DNA of 64,000 nt from Rattus norvegicus (Eukaryota; Chordata; Mammalia; Rodentia; Muridae). Position 1 is the stretch's first letter, and every line of letters begins with the position of its first letter. The notes below the pieces were generated by a model that worked only from the letters and a program-made list of their open reading frames with translations, searched no databases and was not told the DNA's origin. Positions 43,181-56,069 of this stretch are shown one piece after another. The DNA is taken from positions 51,949,335-52,013,334 of the forward strand of contig NC_086032.1 of NCBI RefSeq assembly GCF_036323735.1, given 5' to 3'. Made by a program: the position numbers and the translations under genes.

Positions 43181-44403
43181 TTGAGCTTCATGCTGCCTAT
43201 AAATTTTATCTTGGGGATTCTAAAAATTTGGTCTAATATCTATTTATCAGTCAGTATACACCATGTGTGTTCTTTTGTGATTGGGTTATCTCACTCAGGA
43301 TGATATCTTTTGCTTCTATCCATTTGCCTAAGAATTTCATGAAGTCATAGTTTTTAATATCTGAGTAGTACTCCATTATGTAAATGTACCACATTTCTGA
43401 ATCCATTCCTCTGTTGAAGGAAATCAGGGTTCTTTCCAGCTTCTGGCTATTATAAATAAGGCTGCTATTAACATAGTGGAATATGTGTCCTTGTTATATG
43501 TTGGAGCACCTTTGGGTATATGCCCAGGAGTAGTATAGCTAGGTGCACAGATAGTACTATGTCCAACTTTCTGAGGAAACTCCAGACTGATTTCCAGAGT
43601 GGTTGTACCAGCTTGCAATCCCACCAAAAATGGAGGAGTGTTCCTCTTTCTCCACATCCATGCCAGCATCTCTTGTCACCTGAGCTTTTGATCTTAGCCA
43701 TTCTGACTGGTGAGGTGGAATTTTAGGGTTCTTATTTGCATTTCCCTGATAAATAAGGGTGTTGAACCTTTCTTTAGGTGCTTCTCAGCTATTCAGTGTT
43801 CTCCAGTTGAGAATTCTTTGTTTAGCACTGTACTTAATGTTCTAATAGAGTTATTTGATTCTCTGATTCTAACTTTTTAAATTCTTTGTATATATTGGAT
43901 ATTAGTCAAATATTGGATGTATGATTGTTTAAGATATTTTGCAAATTTATTAGTCGACATTTTGTCCTGTTAACAGTGTCCTTTGCTTTACAGAAAGTTT
44001 GCAATTTTATGAGGTGTTCCATTTGTCGATTCTTGTTCTTAGGGCATAAGCCATTGTTACTCTTTTCAAGGATTTTTTTCCCAGTGCCCGTGTGTTTGAG
44101 GCACTTGTCCTTTTTCTTTTCTATTAGTTTCAGTGTGTGTGGTTTTATGTGGCGGTCCTTGATCCACTTGGACTTGAGCTTTGTACAAGGTGATAAGAAA
44201 GGATCAATTTGTATTCTTCTACATGCTGACCTCCAGTTGAAACCTCACTATTTGTTGAAAATGCTGTATTTTTTCCACTGGATCATTTTAGTTGCTTTGA
44301 TAAAGATCAAGTGACGACAGGTGTGTGGGTACATTTCTGAGTCTTCAATTCTATTCCACTGATCAACTTGCCTGTCTCTGTACCAATATCATACAGTTTT
44401 TCT

Positions 44404-44445
44404 TACTATTGTTCTGTAATACACTTTAGTTACAGAACAATAGTA
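44404..44445. repeat. perfect 16 bp inverted repeat inside L1
   Basis: tactattgttctgtaa (44404-44419) and its exact reverse complement (44430-44445) are separated by ten bases. Other L1 copies here (22360, 38390) lack the second arm, so it is private to this copy. Confidence 0.85.
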
Positions 44446-45410
44446 GTTCTGGAATGTTCATTCCTTCAATAGTCTTTTTCTGTTGTTGAGAATAGTTTTT
44501 GCTATCCTGGGCTTTTTCTTATTCCAAATGAATTTGCAAATTGCTCTTTCTAACTATAGGAAGAATTGAGTTGGAATTTTGAGGGGGATTTCATTGAATC
44601 TGTAGATTGCTTTTGGCAAAATGGCCATTTCTGATAAATTAATCCTGCCAATCCATGAGCATGGGAGATTCTTCCATCTTCTGAGATTGTCTTCAATTTC
44701 TATCTTCAGAGATTAGAAGTTTCTATAATGCAGATCTTTCACTTGCATGGTTAGAGTCACACTGTGGTATTTTATATTATTTGTGACTATTGTAAAGGGT
44801 GTCATTTCCTTAATTTCTTTCTCAGACTATTTATCTTTTGAATAGGGGAAGGCTGCTGATTTGTTTAAATGAATTTTATATCCTGTCACTTTGCTGACAT
44901 CATTTATCAGGGTTAGTAGTTCTCTGGTGGAACTTTTGGGGTCACTTAAGTATACTATCATATCATCTGCAAATAGTGACACTTTGACATCTTCCTTTCC
45001 AACCTGTATTCATTTGACCTCCTTTTGTTGTCTGATTGCTCTGGCTAGAACTTTGAGTAGTATATTGAATAAATACGGAGAGAGTGGGCAACATTTTCTA
45101 GTTCCTGACTTTACTGAGATTGCTTCAAGTATCTCTCCATTTAGTTGAGTATTGGCTTGCTGTACATTGCTTTTACTATATTTAGGTATGGTCCTTGAAT
45201 TCCTGATATTTCCAAGATTTTTATCATGAAGTGCTGTTGAATTTTGTCAAATGCTTTCTCAGCATCTAATGAGATGATCATGTGGTTTTTATCTTTGAGT
45301 TTGTTTATATAGTGGATTGTAGTGATAGATTTATGTATATTGAACTATTCTTCTATCCCTGGGATGAAACCTACTTGATCATGATAGATGATCATTTTGA
45401 TGTGTTCTTA

Positions 45411-45490
45411 TATTCTGTTTGGGAGAGTTTTATTGGGTATTTTTGCATTGGGATTCTGTTTGGGAGAATTCTATTGGGTAAGTTTGCATT
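45411..45490. repeat. ~40 bp tandem duplication inside L1
   Basis: 'attctgtttgggagagtttt' with 'attgggtatttttgcattg' is followed by a second copy, 'attctgtttgggagaattct' with 'attgggtaagtttgcattg'. The frame at 45574-45392 (minus) shows the repeated ILPNRI/PNRIP wording. Confidence 0.85.
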
Positions 45491-45769
45491 GAAATTCATA
45501 AGGGAAATTGGTCTGAAGTTCTCTTTCATTTTTGGGTCTTTGTGATTTAAGTATAACCTTAACTGTGGTTTCATTGAAAAAAATTAGGTAGTGTTCTCTC
45601 TGCTTCTATTTTGTTGAATAATTTGAAGAGTATTGGTATTAGGTCTTTGATGGTCTGATAGAAATCTGCACAAAACCCACCTGGTCCTGGCATATTTTGG
45701 CTGGGAGACTTTTAATGACTGCTTGTATTTCTTTTGGGGTTATGGGACTATTTGGACAGTTCTAAAAGA

Positions 45770-46425
45770 AAGAAAGTTTTATTTAGAGATTTGAGATAGA
45801 TAGCACCTAAGGAGATAAAAATTGTTTGGATTTTTTCACAACAAATATATGAATTTCCTGTTAATTGTTGTTAATTTTATAGTGATCAACAGATTTTTCA
45901 TCTTCATTATTCAGATTATGCCATAGAAAGTTTATTTTCACAGCATACATGAGGAGAATGACAGGAGAATTTATTCTGGATTAGCTAAAGAGTATAGCAA
46001 AATTATTTAATTGGGAAGTAACAAGGACATGATGATGGACATGACTTGAATGGACAAAGAGTTGAATTTCCCCTTTTATATAAACAAGGTTTCTCTATAT
46101 CTTTAAATGTAAGCATACTATTCTTGTGCTGACTGTGGAAGCTTGATTGAAATGAGCAGACATAAATAAGCAAACGTCATCAAGCAAACAGCAGCAGCAA
46201 CAACAAAACCATTGTCATCTTTTCATGAATCTCATTTGAGCATATCCAGTATTTCTTGAAATTATATAGACTACAATGTGTTTATTCTTTTAAGTTTTCT
46301 TTATACTGAAATAGACCTTTGTATGCATGAAAATATGTATGGTTATCTACTACATAAAAACAATTATGATTCATAATCTCATGTTAAATTATTTATTTAA
46401 AATCAAGGGAAAGATGAGTCAAGGA
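45770..46425. other. AT-rich intergenic DNA, no feature seen
   Basis: No recognised content on either strand. Confidence 0.45.
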
Positions 46426-46429
46426 TACC

Positions 46430-46895
46430 ACAAAAACATAGCCCACATTATAAACAGATTGCAACTCAAGTGGGCTCACAGAAATCTAGGCACCTGTGTG
46501 TCTGGCCTAGTCCCTCTGCATATATATTATGGTTGTATAGCCATGCTTTCTTGAGTGGGGGTTCCAAACAGTGGGAACAAGAGCAATGTCTACTTACCTT
46601 TGACTTACCTTTGGGAGTCCTTTCCTGCTACTGGGCTCCCTTGGCTAGTCTTGATGTTAGACTATGTGCCTGGTCTTATTGTACTTTTTTATACTGTATT
46701 TTGTTGATGTCCCTGGAAGGCCTGCTCTTCTCTGATATTAGATGAAGCATGATAGATTCAGTTGTAGCAAGAGGTAGGGGAGTAGAGACTTGGGAGAGAG
46801 GAGGGAGAGGAAACTGCAGTTACAGAATAATATATGAGAGAAGAATATAAAAGGAAGAAAACAATAAAATCTCATAATAAAATAATAAAGGATAG
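46430..46895 (+). mobile_element. old L1 3' UTR
   Basis: Sense order of old murine L1 tails: 'tgctactgggctcccttggc', 'ttattgtacttttttatact', 'ggcctgctcttctctgatat' and 'gagggagaggaaactgcag', ending 'atatgagagaagaatataaa'. Non-coding; the 91-codon frame at 46470-46745 is incidental. Confidence 0.7.
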
Positions 46896-46899
46896 GATA

Positions 46900-49190
46900 A
46901 ACACAGTCATTTACAAATGTTTTAGAGAAGACAAAATTGTTATTACTCAAAGTCCCATGGTACATTATTACTTTGAAGATTAATCAGATATGGGCAATAT
47001 AAGAATTATGGGCAGATTTTTATGTAAACATAAAATAGTCTGACCAAGACAAAAATGAAATTCATCTAATAATTTGTACAACTGACCTCTGTTTGATAAT
47101 GAATAAATGATGTCATGGTTCAACTAGAATACAGTTCAATTTATTAAACATTTAATAAGAATGACAATACGGTTTTCTTAATAAATGCTGCAAAAGAAAA
47201 GTCTAAAGAAAGAATTGTTTTTTGTAACAATCAGGAAAATATCTCTTAAAATTGGGTGTGGCTGTTATTATTAACTATAACAACCAGGAACATGACCTCT
47301 TATGTATTCCTCACGAATATAGCACTTTTGAGCATCCTTTTATCATTGGATAACAATTATAATAATTACAATTTAATTAAAAATCACAATCAGATAACTA
47401 ATGAACTTTAAGAATCAAGCTCTAAAATTATGTTGCCTCGTGCACTTATTAACAAACTTTAATGATTATATAAAATGGGATGCAACAATCAATTTTATTC
47501 TCTTCTGTAAATGCAAACTTGAATTCACTTCATAATTTCCTTTCTTAAATTGTAAAAATAAAAGTATACTGTTATATCATTTGCAAAGATTTTAAATATT
47601 TGTTCACTATGTGAGAAACGTTAGCAAAACATATTCTTAGAAGTCATTAACAATGCTCTTCTCATAAAGATACCTAATTAATGAATAATTATATTTTGAT
47701 TATAGTAACTAATAGTGCCAGAGTTTATTGACACATTTAAGAAAAAATGGAGATGGAAGAAACTTAGAACTGGTGAAGAACAGAAAAAGAAACATGGTAC
47801 TATCACCCATTTCTCAATTTAGATTAGAAAAGACTTCTGCAGAAAAAAGGAAGCCCCAGTAGAACCTCAGATATCCCTCTTTGCTTCCTTTTTGCAGTTG
47901 GGGACCCACGGAATCTTAATAACTTTAAGATAAAGACAATGTATCCTTGATACAGGTCAATTTGGGTCACATAGCATTTATTGTTAATATAATGAATGGA
48001 GAAAAATTGCCTTTAAGGCGTGGAACACAACAAAGATATTCCCTTTCGATAACTATATATTCAAAATATTCCTGGAAGTTGTATTAAGAGGGAACAGAGA
48101 AAATAAAGAGAAAAAGGAAACAGAGTTATAATGTTATCTTGATTCAAATGGCATATTCTTACATTTAGAGAGCACTGTAACTCTACCCCAAAGCATGTAT
48201 TTTTGACAAAGGAATTCAGTGAATTCAAAAGATAAAATTTCACTAATATTTCTATAGAGTCATCATGAACTACATTAAAAAGAAAAGAAAAAGAAACCAA
48301 CTAATTCAATGTAGGACAGATAGAACAAATACTCAATGAACATGAAGCCAGTTCATGCCATGGGATGCTGGCCTACTTGTGCTTGTTTCATTGCTACATG
48401 ACTGTTGCTTATGATCAGATTCTAACTAAAGTACAAATCTGCACACAGATTTTTCTTTTGATATGAATTGTACTACTTTGTACTTAAGAAATTGTTGTAA
48501 CCACCAAACTATAACTGGGCAGTTCTCAGCAATTCCTTAATCCCTGTTTCTACTTACCTCCTTTCACCTTATGGCATGTGCTATGTTTGCTTTCATTTCA
48601 TTTCATTTCATTTGCTTTATGCCTTGACCATAAAGAAAACTGTTCAAAAGACTTCATATCTCCAGGCACAGATATCACCTGGAGAATATAATAAAATCTG
48701 TCTTTATTCTTTTGTCCAAGTAAAAGTGTTGTTGGATGAATTTAAACATAAGATTATATCAATCCTAGAATTTATAGAAATTCTAAATGTGTTTCTTTAT
48801 CTTTCAATTTTAGGAAGAATTCTACGGCCTCAGTTGAGATACTCTTCACCAATTCAATATTCATCACACTCCTTATTTACATAGCTTTCTTTTTCTCCAC
48901 CATCCTGAGTTGGGGCTTGGCTACCAAACCTGTTTTAAGAAGAATTACTCTAACTCTGTCATTCACAAATCCCTTTATTTCATAGTAACCAAGATTAAAC
49001 TATTTTTTACACAGAAGTCATGTCTCCTATTGTTGCCTTTCCTGTATAAAATAATTTATCACTGTAATAAATGGTTAGCTGTTTTTTCATAAGCAATATA
49101 TCTACTAATTAATTTTTGTACTATGTTTCACTGAAGAAGTTTTTAATATCATAATATTAACAACAATTAGGCATGCATGGAGGAAAGTGC
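46900..49190. other. AT-rich intergenic DNA with one (TTTCA)n tract
   Basis: About 2.3 kb without recognised repeats. (TTTCA)n lies at about 48590-48612. The 102-codon frame at 48576-48884 has no domain signature, no splice-like context and an AT-driven composition, so I do not call it a gene. Confidence 0.45.
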
Positions 49191-49590
49191 ATTTAAGACA
49201 GTTGGAAGTTTTAAAGTGTAGCTTCCAGTCTCCATCTGTGCCCAGGAGTTAAACTGTGGTGCAGTTCACTGGACCCAAGAGAGTTGCTCTCACAGGAGTG
49301 CTGTATGGCTAAGTTAACAGAAGAGAAGAGCACCATTGCTCCAATAACTGGCCACATAGGTACCTTCCAGGGCTCAGGAACCACGGAACAACTGTGGACA
49401 GGATCCTTCCCATTTCTATCTCCACCCTGGAGTTAACTTCATGGTACAGCTCTCCATAACCAAAATTCTACCCAGAGATAGCTGGTCTCCCAGAAGTGCT
49501 GTCACTTTTAAGTTCACAGGCTCACAGATAAACAGGAGGGATAGGTTCCAGTCAGAGACAGCAAGATCAAAAAACACCAGAAATAACCAG

Positions 49591-50650
49591 ATGGTGAGAG
49601 GCAAGAACAAAAACCTAAACAACAGAAACTAAGACTACATGGCATCATCAGAAAACAGTTCTCCCACTACAGCAAATCCTGGATACCCCAATAAACTGGA
49701 AAAGCAAGATTAAGATTTAAAATTTTCTTCTCCTGATGATGTTAGAGGACTTTAAGAAGGACATAAATAACTCTCTTAAAGGAATACAAGAGAGTGCAGG
49801 TAAACAGGTAGATGCCCTTAAAGAGAAAACACAAAATCCCCTTAAAGAATTACATGGAACCACAACCAAACAGGTGAAGGAATTGAACAATACCATACCA
49901 GATTTAAATTTGGAAATAGAAACAATAAAGAAATCACAAAGGAAAACAATTTTGGAGTTTGAAAACGGAGGAAAGATGATCAGAAGTCATAGATGCAAGC
50001 ATTACAGACAGAATACAAGAGATAGAAGAGAGAATCTCAGGGACAGATGATACCATAGAAAACATTGACACAACAGTCAAAGAGTATGCAAAATGCTAAA
50101 AGCTCCTAATCCAAAACATCCAAGAAGTTCAGGACACAATTAGAAGACCAAACCTAAGGATAATATGTATAGAAGGGAGTGAAGACTCCCAATGTAAAGG
50201 GCCAGTAAATATCTTCAATAAAAACATAGAAGAAAACTTCCCTGACCTAAGGAAATTGATACCCATGAACATACAAGAAGCCCACAAAACTCCAAATAGA
50301 CTAGACTAAAAAAGAAATCCTCCAATCACATAATAATCAAAACACCAAATGCACAAAACAAAGAATATTAAAAGCAGTAAGACTAAAGGGTTGAATAACA
50401 TATAAAAGCAGACCTATCAGAATTACAAAATATTTCTCACCAGAGACTATGAAAGCTGGAAGAACCGGGGCAGATGTCACACAGACCCTAAGAGAACACA
50501 AATGCCAGCCCAAGCTACTATACACAGGAAAACTATCAATTAACATGCATGGAGAAAATAATATTCCATGCCAAAACTAAATTTACACATTATGTTTTCA
50601 CAAATCTAAACATATAAAAGATAATAGATGGAGAATTCAAATACAAGGAA
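49591..50650 (+). pseudogene. L1 ORF1 pseudogene
   Basis: ATGGTGAGAGGC start. A 104-codon frame at 49736-50050 covers the coiled coil (MMLEDFKKDINNSLKGIQES). A frameshift near 49975 and stops follow. The C-terminal RRM part (50300-50560) is readable only in pieces. Confidence 0.83.
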
Positions 50651-52219
50651 GGAGACTACAACCTTGAGAAAGCAAGAATTGTCTTTCAACAAACCCAAAG
50701 AAAATTACCCATAGAAACATAATTGTACCTTTAACAATAAAAATAATACTTTTCCTTAATATCTCTTAACATCAGTGAACTCAATTCCTTAATAAAAAGA
50801 CAGACTAACTGACTGGATACATTAACAGGACCCATAACAAGCAATATAAAAAACATTATTGGGACTCTACCCTTGCAAGTGAAAAATCTGTCTGATAAGA
50901 ACTTCCAGATTCTGAATAAAGACATCTAAGAAGATCTCAGAAGAAGGAAATATCTCCCACACAAATGGGATGGCAGGTAAAAATGGCCCTCTTGCCAAAG
51001 GAGTCTACAGATTCAATATAATCCCCATCAAAGTTCCAACTCAATTCTTCATGCATTTGAAAGAACAATTTAAAAATTCATTTGGAATAAGAAATAACCC
51101 AGGATAGCAAAACCTATTCTTAGCAATAAAAGAACTGCAGGGGTCAATAATCCCTGTCCTGAAGCTGCAATCGTGATAAATACTACATGACATTGGTACA
51201 GGGACATGCAGGTAGATCAATGGAATTGAATTGAAGTCTCAGAAAGGAAGACAACACCTATGGTCACTTGACCTTTGATAAAGGAACTAAAACCAAGCAG
51301 TAGAAAAAAGGCAGCATGTTCAACAAATAGTGATGGTTCAACTGGAGGTCAGCATGTAGAAGAATGCAAATCAATTTATTCTTACATTCTTGTACATGGC
51401 TCAATACAAGTGGATCAAAGACTTCCACATAAAACCAGATAAACTGAAGCTAATAGAAGAAAAAGTGGGGAAAATTCTCATAAACATGGGCATAGGGAGA
51501 AATTTCCTGAACATAATACTTAGGTTCCTGAACACAAAGCTTATGCTTGAAGATCAAAAATACACAAATGGTACCTTCTGTAAAGCAAAGGACACGGTCA
51601 ATAGGACAAAATGGCAACCAACAGATTGGGAAAGTATCTTACCCATTTCCACATCCAATAGAGGACTAATATCCAATATATACAAAGAACTCAAGAAGTT
51701 AGATTTCAAAGAACCAAATACTTGCTATATAATGGGGTACAGTGCTAAACAAATAATTCTCAATTAAGGAATATCAAATGACTGAGAAGCACCTAAGAAA
51801 TGTTCAACATTTTTAGTCATCATGGAAATGCAAATCAAAACAACCCTGAGATTCCACCTCACACCAGTCAGTACACCTAAGAGCAAAAACTCATGTGACA
51901 GCAGATGCTGGCATGGGTGTGAAGGAAGTGGAACAGTCTTCCATTTTTGATGGTATTGCAAGGTGGTAAAGCAACTCTGGAATTCAGTCTGGCAATTCCT
52001 CAGAAAATTGGACATAATTCTACCTTAGGGCACAGCTATACCACTCCTGGGCATATACCCTAAAATGCTCCAACATATAACTAGGAGCCATACTCCAGTA
52101 CATTCATAATAGCATTATTTATAATAACCAGAAGCTGTAAAGAAACTGGTTGTCCTTTAACAGAGGAATTGATATAGAAAATGTGGTTCATTTACACAAT
52201 GGAATACTACTCTGCTATT

Positions 52220-52416
52220 AAAAAATGACTGAACCTCCAGTGAATGGGATTTTTGGGGTGAGGGCGTTAATGGGGAGAGGTTTGGGAGGGGAACACACAT
52301 ATAGAAGGGGAGGGGGACGAGTTAGGGGGATGTTGGCCTGGAAACTGGGAAAGGGAATAACAATTGAATTGTAAATAAAAATACCCAATTTAATAAAAAT
52401 GGAGAAAAAAATGACT
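52220..52416. repeat. 11 bp target-site duplication of nested L1
   Basis: aaaaaatgact, exact on both sides, host ORF2 sequence. Confidence 0.92.
52231..52405 (+). mobile_element. nested 175 bp L1_Rn 3' end
   Basis: The last ~175 bases of a young L1_Rn 3' UTR, with its G-rich tract and 'aatacccaatttaataaaaa' end. Flanked by an exact 11 bp duplication (aaaaaatgact) at 52220-52230 and 52406-52416. The host L1 reads on uninterrupted after it. Confidence 0.95.
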
Positions 52417-53259
52417 TTATGAAATTCTTAGGCAAATGGTTTGATTAGAAAATATCATACTGAATGAGATAACTTAACTACAAAAGAGCACACATAGTAT
52501 GTACTCACTGATAAGTGGATATTTTCCCAAAAGCTTGGAATAACTAAGATACAATTCACAGATCACATGAAGCTCAAAAAGAAGGAAGAACAAAGTGTGC
52601 ATATTTCAGTTCTTCTCAGAATTGGGAAACCAATTCTCAAGGGAGAAAATATAGATAGAAAGTATGGAGCAAAAGGCATACAGAGATTGCACCACCTGAG
52701 GATCCATCTCTTATATAGAGACCAAACTCAGGTAGTATGGTGATGCCAAACAGTGCTTGATGACAGGAAAATGATATAGTTGTCTCCTGAGGGGCTCTGC
52801 CAGAGCCTGACAAATACAGAGGTGGATGCTCACAGCCAACCATTGGACTGAGCGTGGGAACACCAATGGGGGAGTTAGAGAAAGGGACTGAAGGAGTGAA
52901 AGGGTTTACCATCCCCATGAAGAACAACAATATCAACTGACCAGACACCCCAGAGCTCCCAGGGATTAAATCACCACCAAAGTGTACACATGGAGGGATG
53001 CATAGCTCCAGCTTCATATGTAGCAGAGGATGGCTTTATTGGTCATCAGTGGGTGGAGAGGCCCTTGTTCCTGGGATGGTTCAATGACCCAGTATAGGGA
53101 AAATGCAGGGCATGGAGGCAGAAGTTGTTGGGTGCAGGAGCACCCTCATAGAAGCAGGGGGAGGGAAGATGTGATTAGGGTTTCAGGAGGGGAAGCAAGG
53201 AATGGGGCTAACACTTGAATTGTCAATAAATAAAATATCCAGTAAAAAAAATTATAAAT

Positions 53260-54415
53260 GTTTATGGTCTTTCAAACCAAAAAAAAAAGAGTTTAGTGTC
53301 TAACAAATGATTTGGTGGTAGTAAAAGAAATAATTTCCTTGAAAATTTGTGAATGAGAAAGTAAATAATTTACATTTAGATAGCAATCTTATGCATTGGT
53401 TCATGGAGAAGAGAGGACTGAGGACTGAATATCTAATAATAACCTGAGGAAGTCATCAATAAATGTAATATTGAAATTGAAATTGAGGTGATCTTGTTTA
53501 TAATTACAGCATCTGGGAGACTCAAGCCTTTAAATATTTATTTGGAACTACCAAAAATAAGCATTTGAATAGTAAGTATACTCTGAGAAGAAGGGGATGA
53601 CTTCCCAGTTATTTTTCCTAATGACTAATATAAGTGTTCATTTTCATATGCTTTATCAAGCTGCAGGAATGCAATTCTTCCATTTCTCTCCCCTTCATCT
53701 GTTTAGCAATAAACTCACAGTGATCAGGAGAATATTCTTCTTCATAATTTCACTAACATGTCTACACTGTATTAAATTGGATTTATATAACGTTAAAATA
53801 TAAATGATGTGTATGACCAAGCTCAGGCCAGAGACAATTAATCAATATGTTACATTTATTTTTGGCACAGGCATGCTGCATACCAAATCAGCTATAGATA
53901 AATACATAAAATATATATAGTGTGATTTCAGGGAAATTTTTTAAAACATGACAAGTTTCATACTTAGTATTTAGTGTTTATTAAGTTGATATTTCCTTGA
54001 TTGTAATATTTTTTTATTTTTATAGGAAATTTTAGAACTTTTGTTCATTAATCATCTTAAAATTAATTTAACTATACTGTACATATGTTAGTCATACTAA
54101 TGGGTATATAATTAATGCTTATCTTTTATGAATAGTTCAGTCACAACACTTTAATAGAACAAGCAATAAGAGATTTTTTTTCTTGCTTGTGCACTTCAAC
54201 TATGAGCACAGAAGATCCATATCTTTCATTCTGCCCAACAGTGAAGTGGGAGCAAATGAATATTCACATTGTGCTTTTATCTGAAAAGTCATACTTTACA
54301 GTTAATGAATGCTTAATGGAGAAATGACAGAGCTTATTATAATGTACAGAGAACTAGCATCTGCACCCAAATTTATTCACCCAAAGGATTTTGTTTATAT
54401 GTAATATGGAATTTG
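53260..54415. other. AT-rich intergenic DNA, no feature seen
   Basis: Only short motif-free frames (53597-53803). Confidence 0.45.
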
Positions 54416-54424
54416 TTCACATGG

Positions 54425-54680
54425 TAGAAGGTACTTGTAATGCTGGTACTATGGAGGTGGATATACAAGGACTCCTGGAGCTTGCTGGCTAGAAATTTCT
54501 GCCACCATTGTAAGGCCTAGATCCAGGAAAAGAACTTGTATCAACGAATATAACAGAAACCAATAAAGAAAGATAGCAGACATCAATTACTGGCCCCTAC
54601 ACATCCTTTAAATTCATGCACATAGACATGTTAACACATGCACACTTGTAAACCCCCACACATACATAGGTAAACGTACA
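54425..54680 (+). mobile_element. B4-type (B1/ID dimer) SINE relic
   Basis: The wording follows the rodent B4 order: 'aatgctggtactatggaggt' (B1-like), 'actcctggagcttgctggct', 'gatagcagacatcaattact', then a CA-rich tail (cacatagacatgttaacaca). Heavily diverged. Confidence 0.6.
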
Positions 54681-54684
54681 TATA

Positions 54685-55700
54685 CATATATGTGTATTTC
54701 TCTGTATCTAATTTAAATTAATGTTTTTCTATTTTATTTGTATTTATAATTATGGATTAAATACTTATGCAATATACTTAAATATATTAGTCTATGATTA
54801 TAAAACAACAGAATATTCTAAATTATCATACATGAAATATGAATCATATAAATTCTCATAAATATGTAACCTAATCTACATCACAGATACTGATACTGAA
54901 GATCACAGCCAATATAATTTTATTTATAGTACATAGTTAAGTTACAAAACCTAAATAGATCAATACTTAACTCTATCAGTAAATAGTTAACATGTTACTA
55001 ATTGTTTGAGACCATTGCATGCTATGTAATAGATGAAGATTCAGCATAGTATAAAAGTATTATAGAATGAAAATGGAACAAAATATATATTTAACTCATC
55101 ATTATAATGTATAAAACATTACTTAAGAAAATTTAGGGTGTGAAAATTTCATCAAATGATTTTTAATTAACAGAAACATGTTTGCCTTAAAGCGAGTTTC
55201 AGGCTGTTAACTTCCTGTACCCCTATTTCTCTAGAGTCACTTCTTTGATTAATTTATTATCTTTCTCTATAAATGGCTTCCTGGTCTGTAACTTCAGTTT
55301 ATACTATCTGTATTTACGGCTCTTCTTTCTATATAAACTTACTTCTGATTGAAAAATTTTCAGCCATTCTAACCACCTTGTTTAACAAGTATAAAAAATT
55401 TACATTGGGACAGTCTGTGTTGTATTTCTGATATATGGTGAAGAAGCTACAATTCTTAAAGTTATACAACATTAAAGATTTATGACTCCACTTCTCTTTC
55501 TTGTTTTCTTGCCATCAAGTTGTTATACATACTTTTTGAAGTTCAGACTCAAGTATTTTGATAAAGTTTTGAAATTCTATATTGATTATACACGTTCCCA
55601 TAATTATAATCTAGCTTTGTCTGCTTAAATAATTTGCCTCTACATGCTGTTTTCTGGTAAAATATTCTTTTCAGAAGTCTCTCTCTAGTCTTTAATATCA
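54685..55700. other. AT-rich intergenic DNA, no feature seen
   Basis: No recognised content. Confidence 0.45.
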
Positions 55701-55704
55701 AATG

Positions 55705-56045
55705 TGCTGGTTAGGTTTTGTCAGCTTGATATAAGTAGTTATGAATGAGTAAGGAACCTTATTTTATGAGTTGCTTTGATCACATTGACGTGTGGCATAT
55801 CAGTGGACATCCATGTTTAACCATTGGGCCTGGAAGTCCTATGACTCTGTGGGTGGGACAACACCTGGGAAGGTGATATGGTTGGGTAAGGAAGCAAGCA
55901 GAGAATACTATGGAAATCAAGGCAGCAATTCCCCCTGCTTCATTTCCTACCTTCCAGGCTTCTGACTACCATTTCTTGAGATCCTACTTTGGCTTGCCTA
56001 CATGATGACCTCAACATGTTCGTTGAGTAAAACCATTTCTACTGC
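55705..56045 (+). mobile_element. possible rodent interspersed repeat, class unassigned
   Basis: 'tgctggttaggttttgtcag' followed by 'gactctgtgggtgggacaac', 'gaagcaagcagagaatacta' and an end like 'gagtaaaaccatttctactg' resembles a high-copy rodent repeat whose name I cannot assign with certainty. No open frame, no LTR ends located. Confidence 0.35.
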
Positions 56046-56069
56046 TTGTTGTTTTTAATTGTTTTAAAA

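Larger units (their letters stand above)
42440..45765 (-). mobile_element. 5'-truncated L1 (RT to 3' UTR), 3.3 kb
   Basis: From the tail: 3' UTR ('ttacatttcaaatgttatca'), a CTTT microsatellite inside the 3' UTR, ORF2 end at about 43280, cysteine-rich region at about 43640, post-RT, and RT with the catalytic FADD box intact (antisense at 44957-44968), ending near the start of the RT domain at 45765. Stops and frameshifts throughout; the longest coding-strand frames are about 80 codons. Two local rearrangements are listed separately. Confidence 0.87.
50850..52500 (+). pseudogene. L1 ORF2 C-terminal half after internal deletion
   Basis: Begins near 'gggactctacccttgcaagt', which corresponds to the region after the RT palm, so the rest of the endonuclease and the FADD-containing RT are absent. 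A 125-codon frame at 51390-51767 covers part of the C-terminal half. The end of ORF2 is split by the nested L1 at 52231-52405. Confidence 0.83.
49195..53255 (+). mobile_element. plus-strand L1 of full-length origin with internal deletion
   Basis: 5' UTR 49195-49590, ORF1 from ATG 49591 to about 50650, start of ORF2 at about 50755, then an abrupt jump at about 50850 from the endonuclease start to the region after RT. ORF2 C-terminus and 3' UTR follow to 'aataaaatatccagtaaaaa' at 53255. A 175 bp young L1 is nested at 52231-52405. About 4.06 kb overall. Confidence 0.87.

Noticed and set aside
48576..48884. 102-codon plus-strand frame in unique DNA
   Set aside because: Hydrophobic, AT-driven composition, no motif, no homologue I recognise, no exon-like context.
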